Made by a program: the position numbers and the translations under genes | NCBI GenBank assembly: GCA_031761405.1 | Contig: JASEVX010000013.1 | Location: forward strand, 52,081,956-52,145,955 | DNA length: 64,000 nucleotides | Direction: 5' to 3' | Source of the DNA: Serripes groenlandicus | Taxonomy: Eukaryota; Mollusca; Bivalvia; Cardiida; Cardiidae | Notes under the pieces: generated by a model | The model's database searches: none | What the model was told of the DNA's origin: nothing | The model's input: only the letters and a program-made list of their open reading frames with translations | Part shown: piece by piece, positions 10,581 to 21,592 of the stretch | Layout: the number at the start of each line of letters is the position of its first letter | Position numbering within the stretch: position 1 is the first letter of the stretch

Positions 10581-11474
10581 AACATGAGTGCCATGATGGC
10601 TCTAGTTCGCTCACCTTAATTATACAATGTACTGCAATGTAAAATACGTCAAGACAATTATTCTGAATGCAACCTCAACAGTGTTAACAAGATTTTTCTT
10701 CATTTGGCCTAGTGATCTATATTTTTTTACTCGATATGACAACATTCTGACATAGTTTCAACTTGCTCAAAGTAAAAAAAATGCGCCCTCCAGAGTTTGA
10801 ACAATATCTTTACTTGACCTATATATAATTCAGACAAACATTCTGACCAAATTTCAAGCTGCTGAAGCAAAAAATGCGGCATCCAAAGTGTTAACAAGAT
10901 TTCCCTTCAATTTGGCCTAGTGACCAAGTTTTTGACCTTACATGACCCATATTCGAACTTGACTTAGATATCATTTAAATAAACATTTGCAAAAAATGCA
11001 TCTTCTACAGAGTTAACAAAATGTTCCTACAATTTGGCCTAAGGAACTTGTTTCTAACCCAATATGACCGATATTCAAACTCGACCTAGATATCTTCAAG
11101 ACAAACATTCTGACATAATTTAATACTGCTGAAGCAAAAATTGCGGCCTCTGGAGTGTTAACAAGATTTCCTTCAATTTGACCTAGTGACCTACTTTTTG
11201 ACACGACATGACCCATGTTCGAACTTGACTTACATATCATCAAGACAAACATTCTGATAAAGTTTCAACATGCTCAAGTTGAAAATGTGGCCTCTAGAGT
11301 GTTAACAAGATTACCCTTCAATTTGGCCTAGTGACCTAGTTTTTGACCCGGCATGACCCATATTGGAACTTGGCCTAGATATTATTCAGATCAACATTCT
11401 GACCAAATTTCAAGTCGCCGACGCCAGGGTCATGACAATAGCTCTCGTATTCTTCGAATAGTCGAGCTAAAAAG
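10581..11474 (+). mobile_element. Helitron-like composite with 145-bp internal units
   Basis: The 5' end resembles gccatgatggctctagttcg followed by ctcacc. Units containing cctagtgacct and gacatgaccca recur about every 145 bp (for example 11181 and 11326). The 3' end is tattcttcgaatagtcgagc plus TAA, a short hairpin followed by GAGCTAA. Confidence 0.65.
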
Positions 11475-12352
11475 GGCCATCAATTGCCAAATATACTGGA
11501 TAGAGTTACATAGGTGTGATGGTTGGAAAGGGCTGTATAAAGTTTCAATGCAATGCATCAAGTAGTTACTAAGAGATGGTCTCTTAATGTAGTTGTATGC
11601 AAAACTTTAACCAGAATTTCTAAGCAAACAAAGGACCATAACTTGCATAAAATGAAGGATAGAGTTATCGTACTTGATAATTTACATAAGTTTGATAGCT
11701 GGGTAGGGTTGTATGAAGTTTCAATTCAATGCATCTAGTAAATACTGAGATATGGACACTTAATTTAGTTGCACACAAAACTTTAACCAGAATTTCTAAC
11801 TAAAAAAAGGGCCATAATTTGCATAAAAAGCAGGATAGAGTTATCTAACTTGATAATCTACACAGGTGCGATAGATGGGTCTAAGGGTTGTAGAAAGTTT
11901 CAATGCAATGCATCAGGTAAATAGAGAGATATGGACACTTAATTTAGTTGCACGCAAAACTTAAACCAGAAGTAAAAAAAGGACCATAACTTACATAAAA
12001 TGCAGGATAGAGTTATCTAACTTGATAATCTACATAGGTGTGATGCTTGGGTAAGGTTGTATAAGGTTTCAATGCAATGCATCAAGGATATACTGAGATA
12101 AAGACTCTTAATTTAGTTGCACGCACAACTTTAACCAGAAGTTCTAAGTATAAAAGGGCCATAACTTAATAATCTACATAGGTGTGATAGTTTAGTAGAG
12201 TTTTAGAAAGTTTTAATGCAATACATGTAGTATTCAAGTACTTGCATACATAACCTTAACCAAAGTGTGACATGGACGCCGACGCCAACGGCGATGCCGA
12301 TGCCAGGGTGAGTAGTATAGCTCTCATATTCTTCGAAAAGTCGAGCTAAAAA
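11475..12352 (+). mobile_element. Helitron-like element with 160-175-bp internal units
   Basis: The block gatagagttat recurs at 11499, 11658, 11833 and 12006 with associated tttcaatgcaatgcatca. Near the 3' end is a GC-rich gacgccgacgccaacggcga run, then cttcgaaaagtcgagctaaa. It starts directly where the previous GAGCTAA end stops. Confidence 0.65.
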
Positions 12353-12898
12353 TGCAGCTTCTACGGATTTCCCTTCAATTTGGCCTAGTCACTTAGTTTC
12401 TGACCCAATATGACCCATTCAAAATTGACCTAGATATTTTTAAGACAAACATTCTGACAAAATTTCAAACTGCTAAAGCGAAAATTGTGGCCTCTAAAAT
12501 GTTAACAAGATTTTCCTTCCATTTGACCTAGTGACCTACTTTTTGACCCGACATGACTCATATTCAAACATGACTTACATATCATCAAGTCAAACATTCT
12601 GATAAAGTTTCAACATGCTCAAGTTGAAAATGTGGCCTCCATAGTGTTAACAAGATTTCCCATCAATTTGACCTAGTGACCTAGCTTTTGACTTCATATG
12701 GCCCAGTTTCGAACTTGTCCAAGATTTGATAGAGATGAATGTTCTGATAAACTTTCATGAAGATTGCAAAATGTAGCCTGTAGAGTGTTAACAAGCTCAA
12801 ATGTTGCCGTACGCCGGACAAAATGCCGGACAAAATGTGATCACAATAGCTCACCTTGCACTTCGTGCATAGGGCACTTCGTGCATAGGTGAGCTAAA
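12353..12898 (+). mobile_element. Helitron-like element, 145-bp units, 3' half
   Basis: Three to four 145-bp units end in a hairpin (gcacttcgtgc, present twice) and AGGTGAGCTAA. The 5' end is missing; it abuts the previous element. Confidence 0.6.
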
Positions 12899-12984
12899 AA
12901 TAAAACAATCCGAACAAGGAAATCTTGCTCATTAAGAGGAATTTAGCCCCTTTTCCCAAAATGTTCTGACAGGTGATCTGCTGG

Positions 12985-13345
12985 AGGTGATATTGCGATT
13001 AATTTCCCGGCAACTGTCAAACCATCGGACCATTTTCAAAAAAATAATCTTCGGAGTAGTTCTGATTTCTTCGCTGCGGTAATTGTCCGTGATAATGCGA
13101 TTATGTTCTGTCCAACGGTCGTACCATTTAAAAAGGGAATTAATTGAGAATAAAGAAGAAATACGATATGTATGAGCATCTATCGCATGATATTGCATTA
13201 AAGGTTTACCTGAGTTATGTTCATGTTTACTCTCTGTTTCCGGGAAAATGATCACAATAACACTGACCATTTAGCTGCGAATAAAACCGAATCATTCTGA
13301 AATGGTTATCGGGAAAATAATCGCAATATCACTGACAATTACAGC
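12985..13345. repeat. inverted and direct repeats, unclassified
   Basis: gatattgcgattaatttccc near 12988 is inverted near 13310 (cgggaaaataatcgcaatat). A direct pair of about 75-80 bp (gggaaaatgatcacaataac and gggaaaataatcgcaatatc) begins near 13234 and 13311. This could be a small inverted-repeat element; the ends were not resolved. Confidence 0.45.
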
Positions 13346-13558
13346 ATTGAAAAAAACCGAACCATTCCGTAATGTCGATAGAAGGTACTTTCATTTTTGG
13401 TCCAGGTTGTTGTCCTTTTGGCAAATTCGTGAATATTTCATAGGAATTAACATACGTAGGAAGAAAAATATCACGTTATTTTGGTATAGTTTGATAGAGA
13501 AAAGCATTATTGATCGATTCAGTACTTTAAATTCATATATTTGTTCGAATACTTTGAA

Positions 13559-14180
13559 AACAAGAGGGCCATGAGGCCCTGGAATCGCTCACCTGAGAAT
13601 GGGCTATTTAAGACATAACTCTCTCATGCTCAAGCCAAACATGTGGCTTCCAGAGTGTTAACAAGATTTCCATTAAATTTGGTCTAGTGACCTAGTTTTT
13701 GACCTGACATGACTCATATTCAAACTTGGCCTAGCTATTACTTAGACAAATATTCTGAAGCCAGAAATGCGGCTTCTAGAGTGTTAACAAGATTCTTTTT
13801 CAATTTGGCCTAGTGACCTAGTTTTTGACCCGACATGACCTATTTTCGAACTTGGCATAGATAACACTAAGACAAACATTCTGACAAAGTTTCAACATGC
13901 TCAAATGCGGCTTCAGGAGTGTTAACAAGATTTTCCTTAAATTTGACCTATTGACCTAGTGACCTAGCTTTCACCCCACATGACCCATTTTCGAACTTGG
14001 CCTAGAGTTGATCGAGATATATGTTCTGATAAACTTTTATAAAGATTGGATGCAAAATGTTGCCTCTAGTGTAGTAACAAGCAAATGTTGACGACGAACG
14101 ACGAACGACGGACGACAGACGACGGACAAAGGGCAATCACAATAACTCACCTTGAGCACTACGTGCTCTGGTGAGATTAA
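13559..14180 (+). mobile_element. Helitron-like element, near-complete
   Basis: The 5' end is aacaagagggccatgaggcc followed by tcgctcacctg. Internal 145-bp units follow, then an acgacgaacgacggacgac run near 14092-14127. The 3' end is gagcactacgtgctctggtg plus agatta. The last residues of the canonical GAGCTAA are mutated. Confidence 0.7.
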
Positions 14181-14800
14181 AATAAGTTGAAGCGAGGTGA
14201 CCCAGAAAACTGTGTCCACCCTTGTTAATATCTATGCATAGAGTAGGTCATATCTATTTTTAGAGGAGCAAGTCCCTGTGCTTAATCTGAGCCTCTGGGA
14301 GCTTTCTAGGGGTTGGTTTCTGTCCATTTTTCTAAGCAATTTATTGCTGACAGGTTAAATGAGCTTGCCTGAAAGTTTGTTCTGCAATATGTAGGAAAAG
14401 AACATGGACAATTAATACCGAAACTGGATTCTTACTTTAGGTCAAAGGGAAGTAAATAATTTTCCATAGGCGACCATTATAGCATTATGGGTTATGGTTC
14501 GTTACTAGCAAAAATGAATAAACACATATACCTGTATCAAACTAAAGTTCATCCTTAGAACTACCAAAAAAGCAAAACAAACTCACATGTTCACCGTTTT
14601 TTGACAGAGCTAGGAGGTCAAATCAAAGGTGACCCTTATCCCGCACTGAATTTTACTTTCAATTTCAGAAAATACAGCATGTTCTGAAAATGGCTCTTAA
14701 TATGTCAACATAGCTAAAAGCAAACACTATTTTTATTATAAATCAGTCACTGGTAATCAACTTAATAAACAGCACTTTTAACTTCCCAACAAAATCATTA
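14181..14800. other. dispersed repeats, no gene
   Basis: Includes the copy of the 8697-8880 repeat (about 14270-14450). The remainder is AT-rich with no splice-bounded frame. Confidence 0.5.
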
Positions 14801-15150
14801 TTGTCCAATGGGAGACAACTTCAATCCCATATATTCATCTGAAATTCCCTGGTCAAAATTGTCTGCCCAGCAAGCCAATCCGATTTACTTCCCTTTGACC
14901 TTTAGATCAGATGGAAGCAATTTATTTTCCATAGGTGACCATTGTAGCGTTTTGGGCTATGGCTCTTTCCCAACAGTAGAACTAACCCAGAAACCTATAT
15001 TCAATCAAAGTTCATAATCAAAACTACCAAAAAGCAACAAACTTTGGCACATGCTATCCAACTTTCTTTTTTTATATAGCTATGACGTCAAATCAAAGGT
15101 CTTTATTATAAACACTTTCAACTTTCAACAAAATCAGTATTGTCCAATGG

Positions 15151-15313
15151 GAGACCCCAGTCGTGGCACTACGGTCATGGTGGAGTGCCCTTGGGCAAGG
15201 CACATTTTCTAGCCTAGTACTGGTTTGTTTACCCAGGAATCATGAATCATTAAATTTAATTGCGCGCTAATTGACCTTAGCTGTCGAAGCGCCATAAAAC
15301 AATATACATTCAT
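15151..15313 (+). mobile_element. SINE body fragment, 5' truncated
   Basis: ggtcatggtggagtgccctt and gggcaaggcacattttctag, then tagctgtcgaagcgcc and ataaaacaatatacattcat. It matches the full copy at 22297-22527 without the tRNA-like head. Confidence 0.75.
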
Positions 15314-15389
15314 TCCAATGGGAGACCACTTCAGTCTTATGCATCGTCTGAAATCCACTGGACAAAATTGTCAGCCCGGCAAGCCGAAT

Positions 15390-15515
15390 CTGGGTGTATT
15401 CGGCCCAAAATTTATTCGGCCTGGTCTTTTTCGGGCCAAAATTAATTAGGCCTGGTCTTTTTAGGCCCAAAATTTATTCGGCCTGGTCTTTTTCGGCCCA
15501 AAACGTATTCGGCCT
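15390..15515 (+). repeat. minisatellite, about 32-bp unit
   Basis: Four copies of tttattcggcctggtctttt plus tcggcccaaaa. Confidence 0.8.
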
Positions 15516-15519
15516 ATTT

Positions 15520-16059
15520 TTTTTTAATATATATTTTTTCGAAGTTTAGACTCGCAAAAGTATTCTTATTGATTATGATTGGGGAAATAATTAAACTTAT
15601 TATTATTATTATCTCAGTATTGTATTGGGAGTTTACCAATGTGGCGATATATTTTTTCGGTAGGCTAGTAATGAAATCATAAAAATACTAATGTTAATCT
15701 TAACTCCGAAAACATTATGAACTCGAGTAAGGATGTTATTTTGTTGTTATTAACGATAATATTCTCAAACCAACACATAGTTCTCAAGAACTGTTTATTT
15801 GAGCAAGGGAGATTAAAAATCATATTTAAAAAAATATAATTAATGTTAATAGGCAAAGCCTAGGTCGTTTGAAAGCAAGAATAATACAGTAAAATTACTT
15901 AAGCAGTGTCAGTCCACAAACAAGAAAATAATTTGAAAAACATATTGAAAAAACCTGAACTTATCATGTATCCAAGTTAAATTAAATTCATTCATAAATT
16001 TTATTGCATTAAAATATACTTGTTTCATAGCAAATACAAACAGATTAGCATAACTAAGA
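15520..16059. other. no gene recognised
   Basis: AT-rich sequence without a recognised element or splice-bounded frame. Confidence 0.4.
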
Positions 16060-16165
16060 GATTTTGGATTAATAGAAGAGAATAACCTATACATTATGGA
16101 TTAATAGAACAGAATTACATAAACATTATGGATTAATAGAAGAGAATTACATAAACATTAAACCC
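16060..16165 (+). repeat. about 40-bp tandem repeat, three copies
   Basis: attatggattaatagaagag followed by aattacataaac, repeated three times. It lies just before the region duplicated from the 3' side of the adjacent LINE. Confidence 0.75.
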
Positions 16166-16639
16166 ACACAATTGTTCGCTTTAACCCCTCGTCGCGCGTA
16201 GATGAGTTGTATGTCATATGCGAAAAGCGCTGGCCAAGATCAGTCCATATATATATATATACAGATTGATTTTTATCTGCACTTCGCACTTAATACTTCA
16301 CAATCTTTCCTAAAATATACAAGCAGTGTAAGATGAAAAAATATAAGTTGGTGGAGTCCGATTTAGAAATACGGCTACGAAAGAGTTCATTTAACTTCAT
16401 CATCTATGCTCACAATGTTCTCAAAAGTGTGTAAGAATTAAAATTTGTAGGGCATTGATATATATTTCCAAATTGTGACAAAATATATATTAACATAATT
16501 AAGGGTATGCGTATTTACATAAGAGAATAACATATATACATTTAACCCACACATGTGTCCCTAACTACCTATCTAATTAATCCCTTCACCACGTAAAGGC
16601 GAGTAGAATATCCCTCGCGACATATGCTGGCCAAGATTA
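16166..16639 (-). repeat. duplicated LINE 3' flank
   Basis: Two segments (about 16165-16300 and 16540-16690) share aacccacaca, cgcg-rich blocks, then tggccaagat and a trailing cttcgcactt/ctttgcgctt. They look like two copies of the 3' untranslated end of the LINE read on the minus strand. Confidence 0.45.
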
Positions 16640-17200
16640 ACCTTCATATTTATACAGTCTGATCGAGTTCTTCACTTTGCGCTTGCTGTTTCATCTTTTG
16701 ATGTATTTAGATCTTAGATCAGAATATTTGGAACAAATGAGTAAAAAATGATATTCATTGTCAATTAATTCAGAGGTACAATCTACGCAGTATCTTTCAT
16801 TTCTTGAAATATTGTTATAACGACCACTTTCAATGTTTAATTCATGGGACGAAGTGCGAAATTTTGTAAAAACAGTTTAATTATTGTGTTCTTTAATGAG
16901 TTCAAGATAGTTTTCCTGGTCGAAAGAATGTTTAATTAAACAATATGTTTCAATTGTGTAGAGTTGTTAATTTCAGTATACCAGTGTTGTTGGTAAATAT
17001 CCGTTATCCTTTACTTAATAAAATTGTAATTTATATGCATGGTATATTGGTTTTCCCATACGATTGAAAGTCCTATTTGTTCTAGATTTGTTTTAATATG
17101 ATATGCCCAGTTTTTTTTTTTGTTATACGTATTATTGTTGTCGGAGTCTATTTTTAACATATTGTAAAATTTAAAAAGAATAAGTACTATGTTCACTGAT
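16640..17200 (-). pseudogene. LINE ORF2 C-terminal fragment
   Basis: Minus-strand translation gives NWAYHIKTNLEQIGLSIVWE, then ITDIYQQHWYTEINN, then FDQENYLELIKEHNN. After a stop it reads FRTSSHELNIESGRYNNISR and CVDCTSELIDNEYHFLLICS. The order NWA, QxW, LTxFRxSSHxLxIExGRY and CxxC followed by EYHFLLxC is characteristic of the C-terminal end of a common mollusc non-LTR retrotransposon ORF2 (family knowledge). There is at least one in-frame stop and one break. The reverse transcriptase proper is absent; the fragment is 5' truncated at 17200, where a perfect palindrome begins. Confidence 0.8.
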
Positions 17201-17235
17201 AGCAGGGTCTTTCAAATAATTTGAAAGACCCTGCT
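17201..17235. repeat. perfect 35-bp palindrome
   Basis: Arms of 17 bp (agcagggtctttcaaat) pair exactly around a single central A. It abuts the 5' end of the LINE fragment. Confidence 0.9.
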
Positions 17236-17519
17236 GATAGTTAATATTGTTAACCAATATTTAATCATGATAAGTTTTCTATAAACGTACATCGGCACAC
17301 GACCTTATTCTCCGTTCTCTTAGTACATATCGAGGATATGATATTTTAGATGTTTTCTTAAATGGGGTCAACATTTGACAAGATGGCTTCGGCTTCAAAT
17401 AACACATGACCGATATCTTATCTACGTCACTGCCGATACAGACAAAACAAATATACAATTTAATTGAATTTACGTTGTTACAAACATACATTTATTTGGC
17501 AATGTGTATTCCCCGGCCA
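17236..17519. other. no gene recognised
   Basis: A short open frame on the minus strand (17279-17491) has no recognisable domain and no splice context. Confidence 0.4.
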
Positions 17520-18170
17520 TATCGATAAAATTACACCTTAAAACCCGGCCATCACGGCCCTCCCTACTAAAATCTTTATTTCATATTCGATTCTAATAAA
17601 TTTGGTGTTAAATTGAAGTTGACATTTGTAGCGTCCATTTAGTATATAAAACATAAAAAAAACTTAAAAACTTTTAGAAATATCGTTTGATAAACATAAG
17701 TGTTTTTATTGTTTGATATTTCGCGTCATATAATTTCCGGCCAACACGGCCCCCCCCCCCCCCCCCTATTAAAATCTTTAATTCATATTTGATTTTAATA
17801 AATTTGGTGTCAAATTAAATCTGACATTTCTAGCTTCCATGTAGTATATAAAACATAAATAAAACTTTATTACTTTTAGAATTATCGTTCGTTAAACAAA
17901 AATGTTTTTATTGTTTGATATTTCGCGTCATATAATTTCCGGCCAACACGGACCCCCCCCCCCTATTAAAATCTTTATTTCTTATTTGATTTTCATAAGA
18001 TTGGCGTCAAATTAAAGCTGATTTTTATAGCTTTAATTTGGTATATTAAACATAAATATTCAATAATAACTTATAGAAATATTGTTCGATAATCCTGAAG
18101 ACTCTTTTTCATATTACAATCAGCGTAATTTCATCCAAAGGCAATTGCCGGCCACCCCCATTTAAAATCT
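17520..18170 (+). repeat. left inverted arm, about 200-bp tandem units with C-tracts
   Basis: Three to four units of about 202 bp carry ccggccaacacggccccccc, ctaataaatttggtgt and tcgcgtcatataatttccgg (17721 and 17923). The core at 17553-17619 is the reverse complement of 21371-21436. With the right arm at 21105-21592 it brackets the SGNH-PHD exons. Confidence 0.75.
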
Positions 18171-18239
18171 TATCGAGATTGTTGGGCCTTCATTAATCAT
18201 ATGTAGTGCAAGTTCTATTACTTAAAAAGGTGTTTTTAT

Positions 18240-18722
18240 TATATCTTTTCCTCATATAGACGCATTCTGAAGCCTCTGCAGCAGGCGGCTTTTTGAAAAC
18301 ATGGTGACAAAATAGGAAATTGCTCAAAACGAGAATGTTCTCCTTTCGTCACCATGTTTTCAACAATTATTGGGTCTTACAGGTTTTAGGTACTTTATTT
18401 GATTCTCCCGTCTATATTGTATTGTTAAATATGCTAACGATAATTTTCTCCTTTGGTCACCATATTTTCAACTCTGTTCAATTATTGGGTCTTACAGGTT
18501 TTAGGTACTTTATTTGATTCTCCCGTCTATATTTTATCGTTAAATATGCTACATTGTGTGTCTTGTACGCCTCGTTTACATATATTTATTATTATTCTGT
18601 GTTTATATTTCTCATATTGTCTTGTATACATGAACTGAGATTATAATTAATAAAACTTGAAAAACTTGAAAAAACACAAATGTTTTAATAGTCGTCTGCT
18701 GCAGAATCGTGGTATGAAAGTG
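18240..18722. mobile_element. foldback MITE interrupted by a LINE-like tail
   Basis: The left half (atatagacgcattctgaagc, hairpin to 18362) and right arm (agtcgtctgctgcagaatcg at 18690) are separated by about 300 bp. The insert holds a 127-bp tandem duplication (ttattgggtcttacaggttt at 18366 and 18482) and ends aataaaacttgaaaaacttg. Such an A/T-rich repetitive tail resembles the 3' end of a non-LTR element. Confidence 0.55.
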
Positions 18723-19312
18723 TCACTTAAGAGTTATTTTGACACGATTATTAGTTGTCTGTAATTTTATAACGGCCATATAGACTTACGCAAAGAATAC
18801 TTAAAATCCTACTATTATACATGGCCAAATTAAAAGAAATTCGAAAATCTAATGATATCAGGTACAAAAAAAGAATATATATGAAATATATACCGTTATT
18901 TTGTATGTTTCACTGTTAATGCTTTACTTACCACATGGGTCTATGACCTTCTGGTGATATTTTGAATAAACTCTACATCATCTGAGAACATGTTCCTCTT
19001 CTATACGAACATATTTTAAAAAAAAAAATGATAAAAGGAGTTAATCAACTAAATTGAATATCAAAACATAATTATGTGACACTGCACTATTACATTGTTT
19101 TATTTAAATATTAATCTTCCGTCTATAGAAATTTTAATTATTAAAAAGTCCGTTTCAAAGTCATCTCTGATTATAGCACACACGTCAATAATAAGTATTG
19201 TGGTGTTTTCCGGACACACTTCTTTAATCAGCGACACTTGCTACAGAATAGTAAAACAGGCTGGACATTATCGCTTGTTAACACCTTGCTAATCTGTTTG
19301 TGTACGGCATAG
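18723..19312. other. no exon resolved upstream of the SGNH gene
   Basis: The missing 5' exon(s) with the catalytic serine block should lie here or further left, but no splice-bounded frame with a GDS-like motif was found. Confidence 0.4.
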
Positions 19313-19409
19313 GTACATTGCATATTAACGACATTTGCTATAAATCACCAGAGCAAATAGTAGCCGATATAGGATTGCTTTGTGAAGCTATAAGATACTC
19401 ATCACCAAG
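19313..19409 (+). CDS. SGNH-hydrolase-like gene, exon with GxND block
   Basis: Open frame reading GTLHINDICYKSPEQIVADI, then GLLCEAIRYSSP. The NDI following GT fits block III (G-x-N-D) of SGNH/GDSL esterases, where Asn helps form the oxyanion hole (family knowledge). The exon ends at AAG|GTAAAT with two bases over. The next exon starts with one base, so the join makes a whole Ser codon. The 5' limit is less certain: the chosen acceptor is ggcatag at 19312, because the frame has a stop at 19279. The catalytic Ser (GDS) block is not seen and must be in an unlocated upstream exon or lost. Intron 1 is 275 bp. Confidence 0.62.
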
Positions 19410-19684
19410 GTAAATATACATTTTAATGTAGCCGTAATTAGGAAACGACGTATCAGATTATTACATATAATATTGAAAACATACAAGTAAAAGTAGTAAA
19501 TTGTTCAATTAATGCCTAAATTTGTTAAAGAATTGACAGTATAAGGAAGACAGAAATAACATTTCATGACTCGTTCTTATAAAAACTTGGAATCTTTGAG
19601 ACTTGGAAAATGCAATTTGTCAAAAATAAAGTTAATGAAGTAAAAGAAGCATACACATGTCATGATGATAATTTTTACCTACAG

Positions 19685-19884
19685 CGCGACAGTTCATGTG
19701 TCAGAGGTTTTGCCACGAGGACAGAACTGGTTTCCCGGCTACCACTGCCGTAACCAGTATAGCCACAGCTTTCTCGACCAATGGAACGAGGATGCTCACA
19801 AAGTAAATATTTTACTGAGGGAAATGGTCCGTGATGAGTATTGGATGAGACTACTCAAACTTCACGAGTTTCTAGCCAATATTG
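19685..19884 (+). CDS. SGNH-hydrolase-like gene, middle exon
   Basis: 200-bp exon bounded by a strong acceptor (atttttacctacag) and a consensus donor (attg|gtaagt). The translation includes TVHVSEVLPRGQNWFPG, FLDQWNEDAHKVNILLRE and LLKLHEFLANI. The pattern VSEVLPRG, then a WN-x3-A-x-x-VN segment, is what precedes the DxxH block in SGNH-type domains. The splice phases match both neighbours exactly: one base in, one base out. The minus-strand frame here is only a shadow. Confidence 0.72.
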
Positions 19885-20166
19885 GTAAGTTATTACATAC
19901 AATATTACAATTTGATTTTTTGTGAACAGTGTAATTCAAGATAAGTCTTCGCATATTCTGTTGGTATTGACTACTTTATTTGAACCCCTCCGTGGGAAAA
20001 TGTACGGTTTATGTGAACAGTGTAAAGCAAGATTAGGCTGTTGATATTGACTACTTTATGTATGTGTGTATGTAAATGGGAGATATTTCCTTTCTTCTTC
20101 TTCTCATTCTTGTTCTTATTTATTTGAACCCGTGCGTGGGAAAAGGTACAAATTGATTGAGTCGAG

Positions 20167-20581
20167 ATGGACTCCATCTGAGCGCAAACGGCAGTCGGAC
20201 TCTAGCCCACAAAATAGCGACGTCCATCAATCGATTAACGCGTACAACAATTACAACCAAGGTTCCCCAAAAACCAATTGAAAACATCATAGAAACATCA
20301 AACATCATAGCAGATTCACCAGTTACACAAAAGTCGACAAAAGCGCCCAGAAAACCGATGAGATTGAAATGTTTCCAAAAGTTAGTAAAATGCCCAAAAT
20401 GCCCTGCAATGACCCAAGGAAGATCAAAATCAAGCTCTACTGTACATGTAAAATGCCCGATATCATTGATGACATGATTCAGTGTGAAAGAAAGCAATGC
20501 GGTAAATGGTTCCATAAAAAGTGTACGTCAAATCCAACAATTGTAGATAATTGGCTCTGTTCGTTTTTCAGTTGGAATTAA
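20167..20581 (+). CDS. SGNH C-terminus plus PHD finger, frameshifted last exon
   Basis: Splicing from 19884 completes a GAT codon and gives DGLHLSANGSRTLAHKIATS. DGLH is the D-x-x-H catalytic block V of SGNH hydrolases. A Lys/Pro/Thr-rich linker follows. The reading then continues in another frame: the shift falls between 20282 and about 20410. It encodes LYCTCKMPDIIDDMIQCERK, CGKWFHKKCTS and DNWLCSFFSWN, then a stop at 20579-20581. The CxC, CxxxxC, WFHxxC and WxC spacing is that of a PHD zinc finger, normally Cys4-His-Cys3. The final Cys is replaced by Phe. Alternative: a retroelement ORF1, since CR1-type ORF1 proteins can carry PHD and esterase domains, but the two introns argue against that. 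The frameshift and lost ligand suggest a pseudogene or an assembly error. Confidence 0.68.
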
Positions 20582-20945
20582 TTGACAAACGATCAGATCA
20601 ATTAATGTATGTGAAATGATTTATTGTTGAATTCGATACAATATGTTAACATTTTCTTCATTCGTTAGATTAGTTCTTTTGTTTAATATTATATAGATTT
20701 TTCTATTTGTTTACTATTATATAGATTTTTCTATTTGTTTTATATTAGATAATCGTTATATGTTTTTATTTAAAGATATGTTTTATATGTTAACTGTTAT
20801 AGGTTCTAATTTAAAGATATGTTATATGTTAACTGTTATATGTTCTTCTTTAAAGAATTAATTGTTTTGATATTATAAAAGTTTATTGTTTACCTTGAAA
20901 TGTTAAGCATGGAATTAAATAAATTAATTTCTAAATATGTTTTGC
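20582..20945 (+). other. AT-rich 3' flank with candidate polyadenylation signal
   Basis: Follows the stop of the PHD exon. It contains short direct repeats (tatatagatttttctatttg twice; tatgttaactgttata twice) and an aataaa at 20918-20923, consistent with a 3' UTR. Confidence 0.4.
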
Positions 20946-21104
20946 TTTTCTGTATTTCGTTGTGCCTTAAAATCATTTGCGACCACCAGTGTATAGCCAG
21001 ATCAGTAATATTCCTGTTTACCTAATGCTTCATATAAATGAAAACTAAGATAGGCTGCGATAGCTGTATATTCTTTAGAAAATAGCACTAACATTTATCA
21101 ATTT

Positions 21105-21592
21105 ATGAAGACGTATATGTCACAAAATCATTTATTGATTAAAAATATTTTTACATTTCCATAAAGGTTAGAACAATATCATTAATTTGACATATTATTA
21201 TTAGAATCAAATAACGAATAAAGACTTTAGTAGGGGGGGGCCGTCAAACGCTACAATTCAATATTCTTAAGAAAATATGCTTAGAATTTGTCAATATATG
21301 AAGACGTATATGTCACAAAATAATTTATTGAATAAAAATATTTTTACATTTATATAAAGGTTAGAACGATAACTTCAATGTAACACCAAATTTATTAGAA
21401 TCGAATAAGGAATAAATATTTTAGTAGGGGGGCCGTAAAACGGTACCATTCAATATTCTTAAGAAAATATGCTTCAAATTTGTCAATCTATGAAGACGTA
21501 TATATGTCACAAAATAATTTATTGATTAAACATATCTTTACATTTTTCTAAAGGTTAGAACAATAGCTTCAATTTAACACCACATTTGAAGG
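21105..21592 (-). repeat. right inverted arm, about 192-bp tandem units with G-tracts
   Basis: gaagacgtatatgtcacaaa recurs at 21107, 21300 and (with a 2-bp insertion) 21492. The G-tracts read agtagggggggggccgt and agtaggggggccgt. The core 21371-21436 (caccaaatttattagaatcg) is the reverse complement of the left arm. The last unit is cut off where satellite DNA begins. Confidence 0.75.

Noticed and set aside
12932..13574. frames of 112 and 90 codons
   Set aside because: They lie on inverted and direct repeats and show no domain; lengths are compatible with chance.
19095..19292. upstream SGNH exon with the catalytic Ser
   Set aside because: The frame contains no GDS-like block and is separated from the NDI exon by a stop and no donor.
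20120..20515. 131-residue frame on the minus strand
   Set aside because: Shadow of the SGNH-PHD exon, whose plus-strand frames carry the recognisable motifs.
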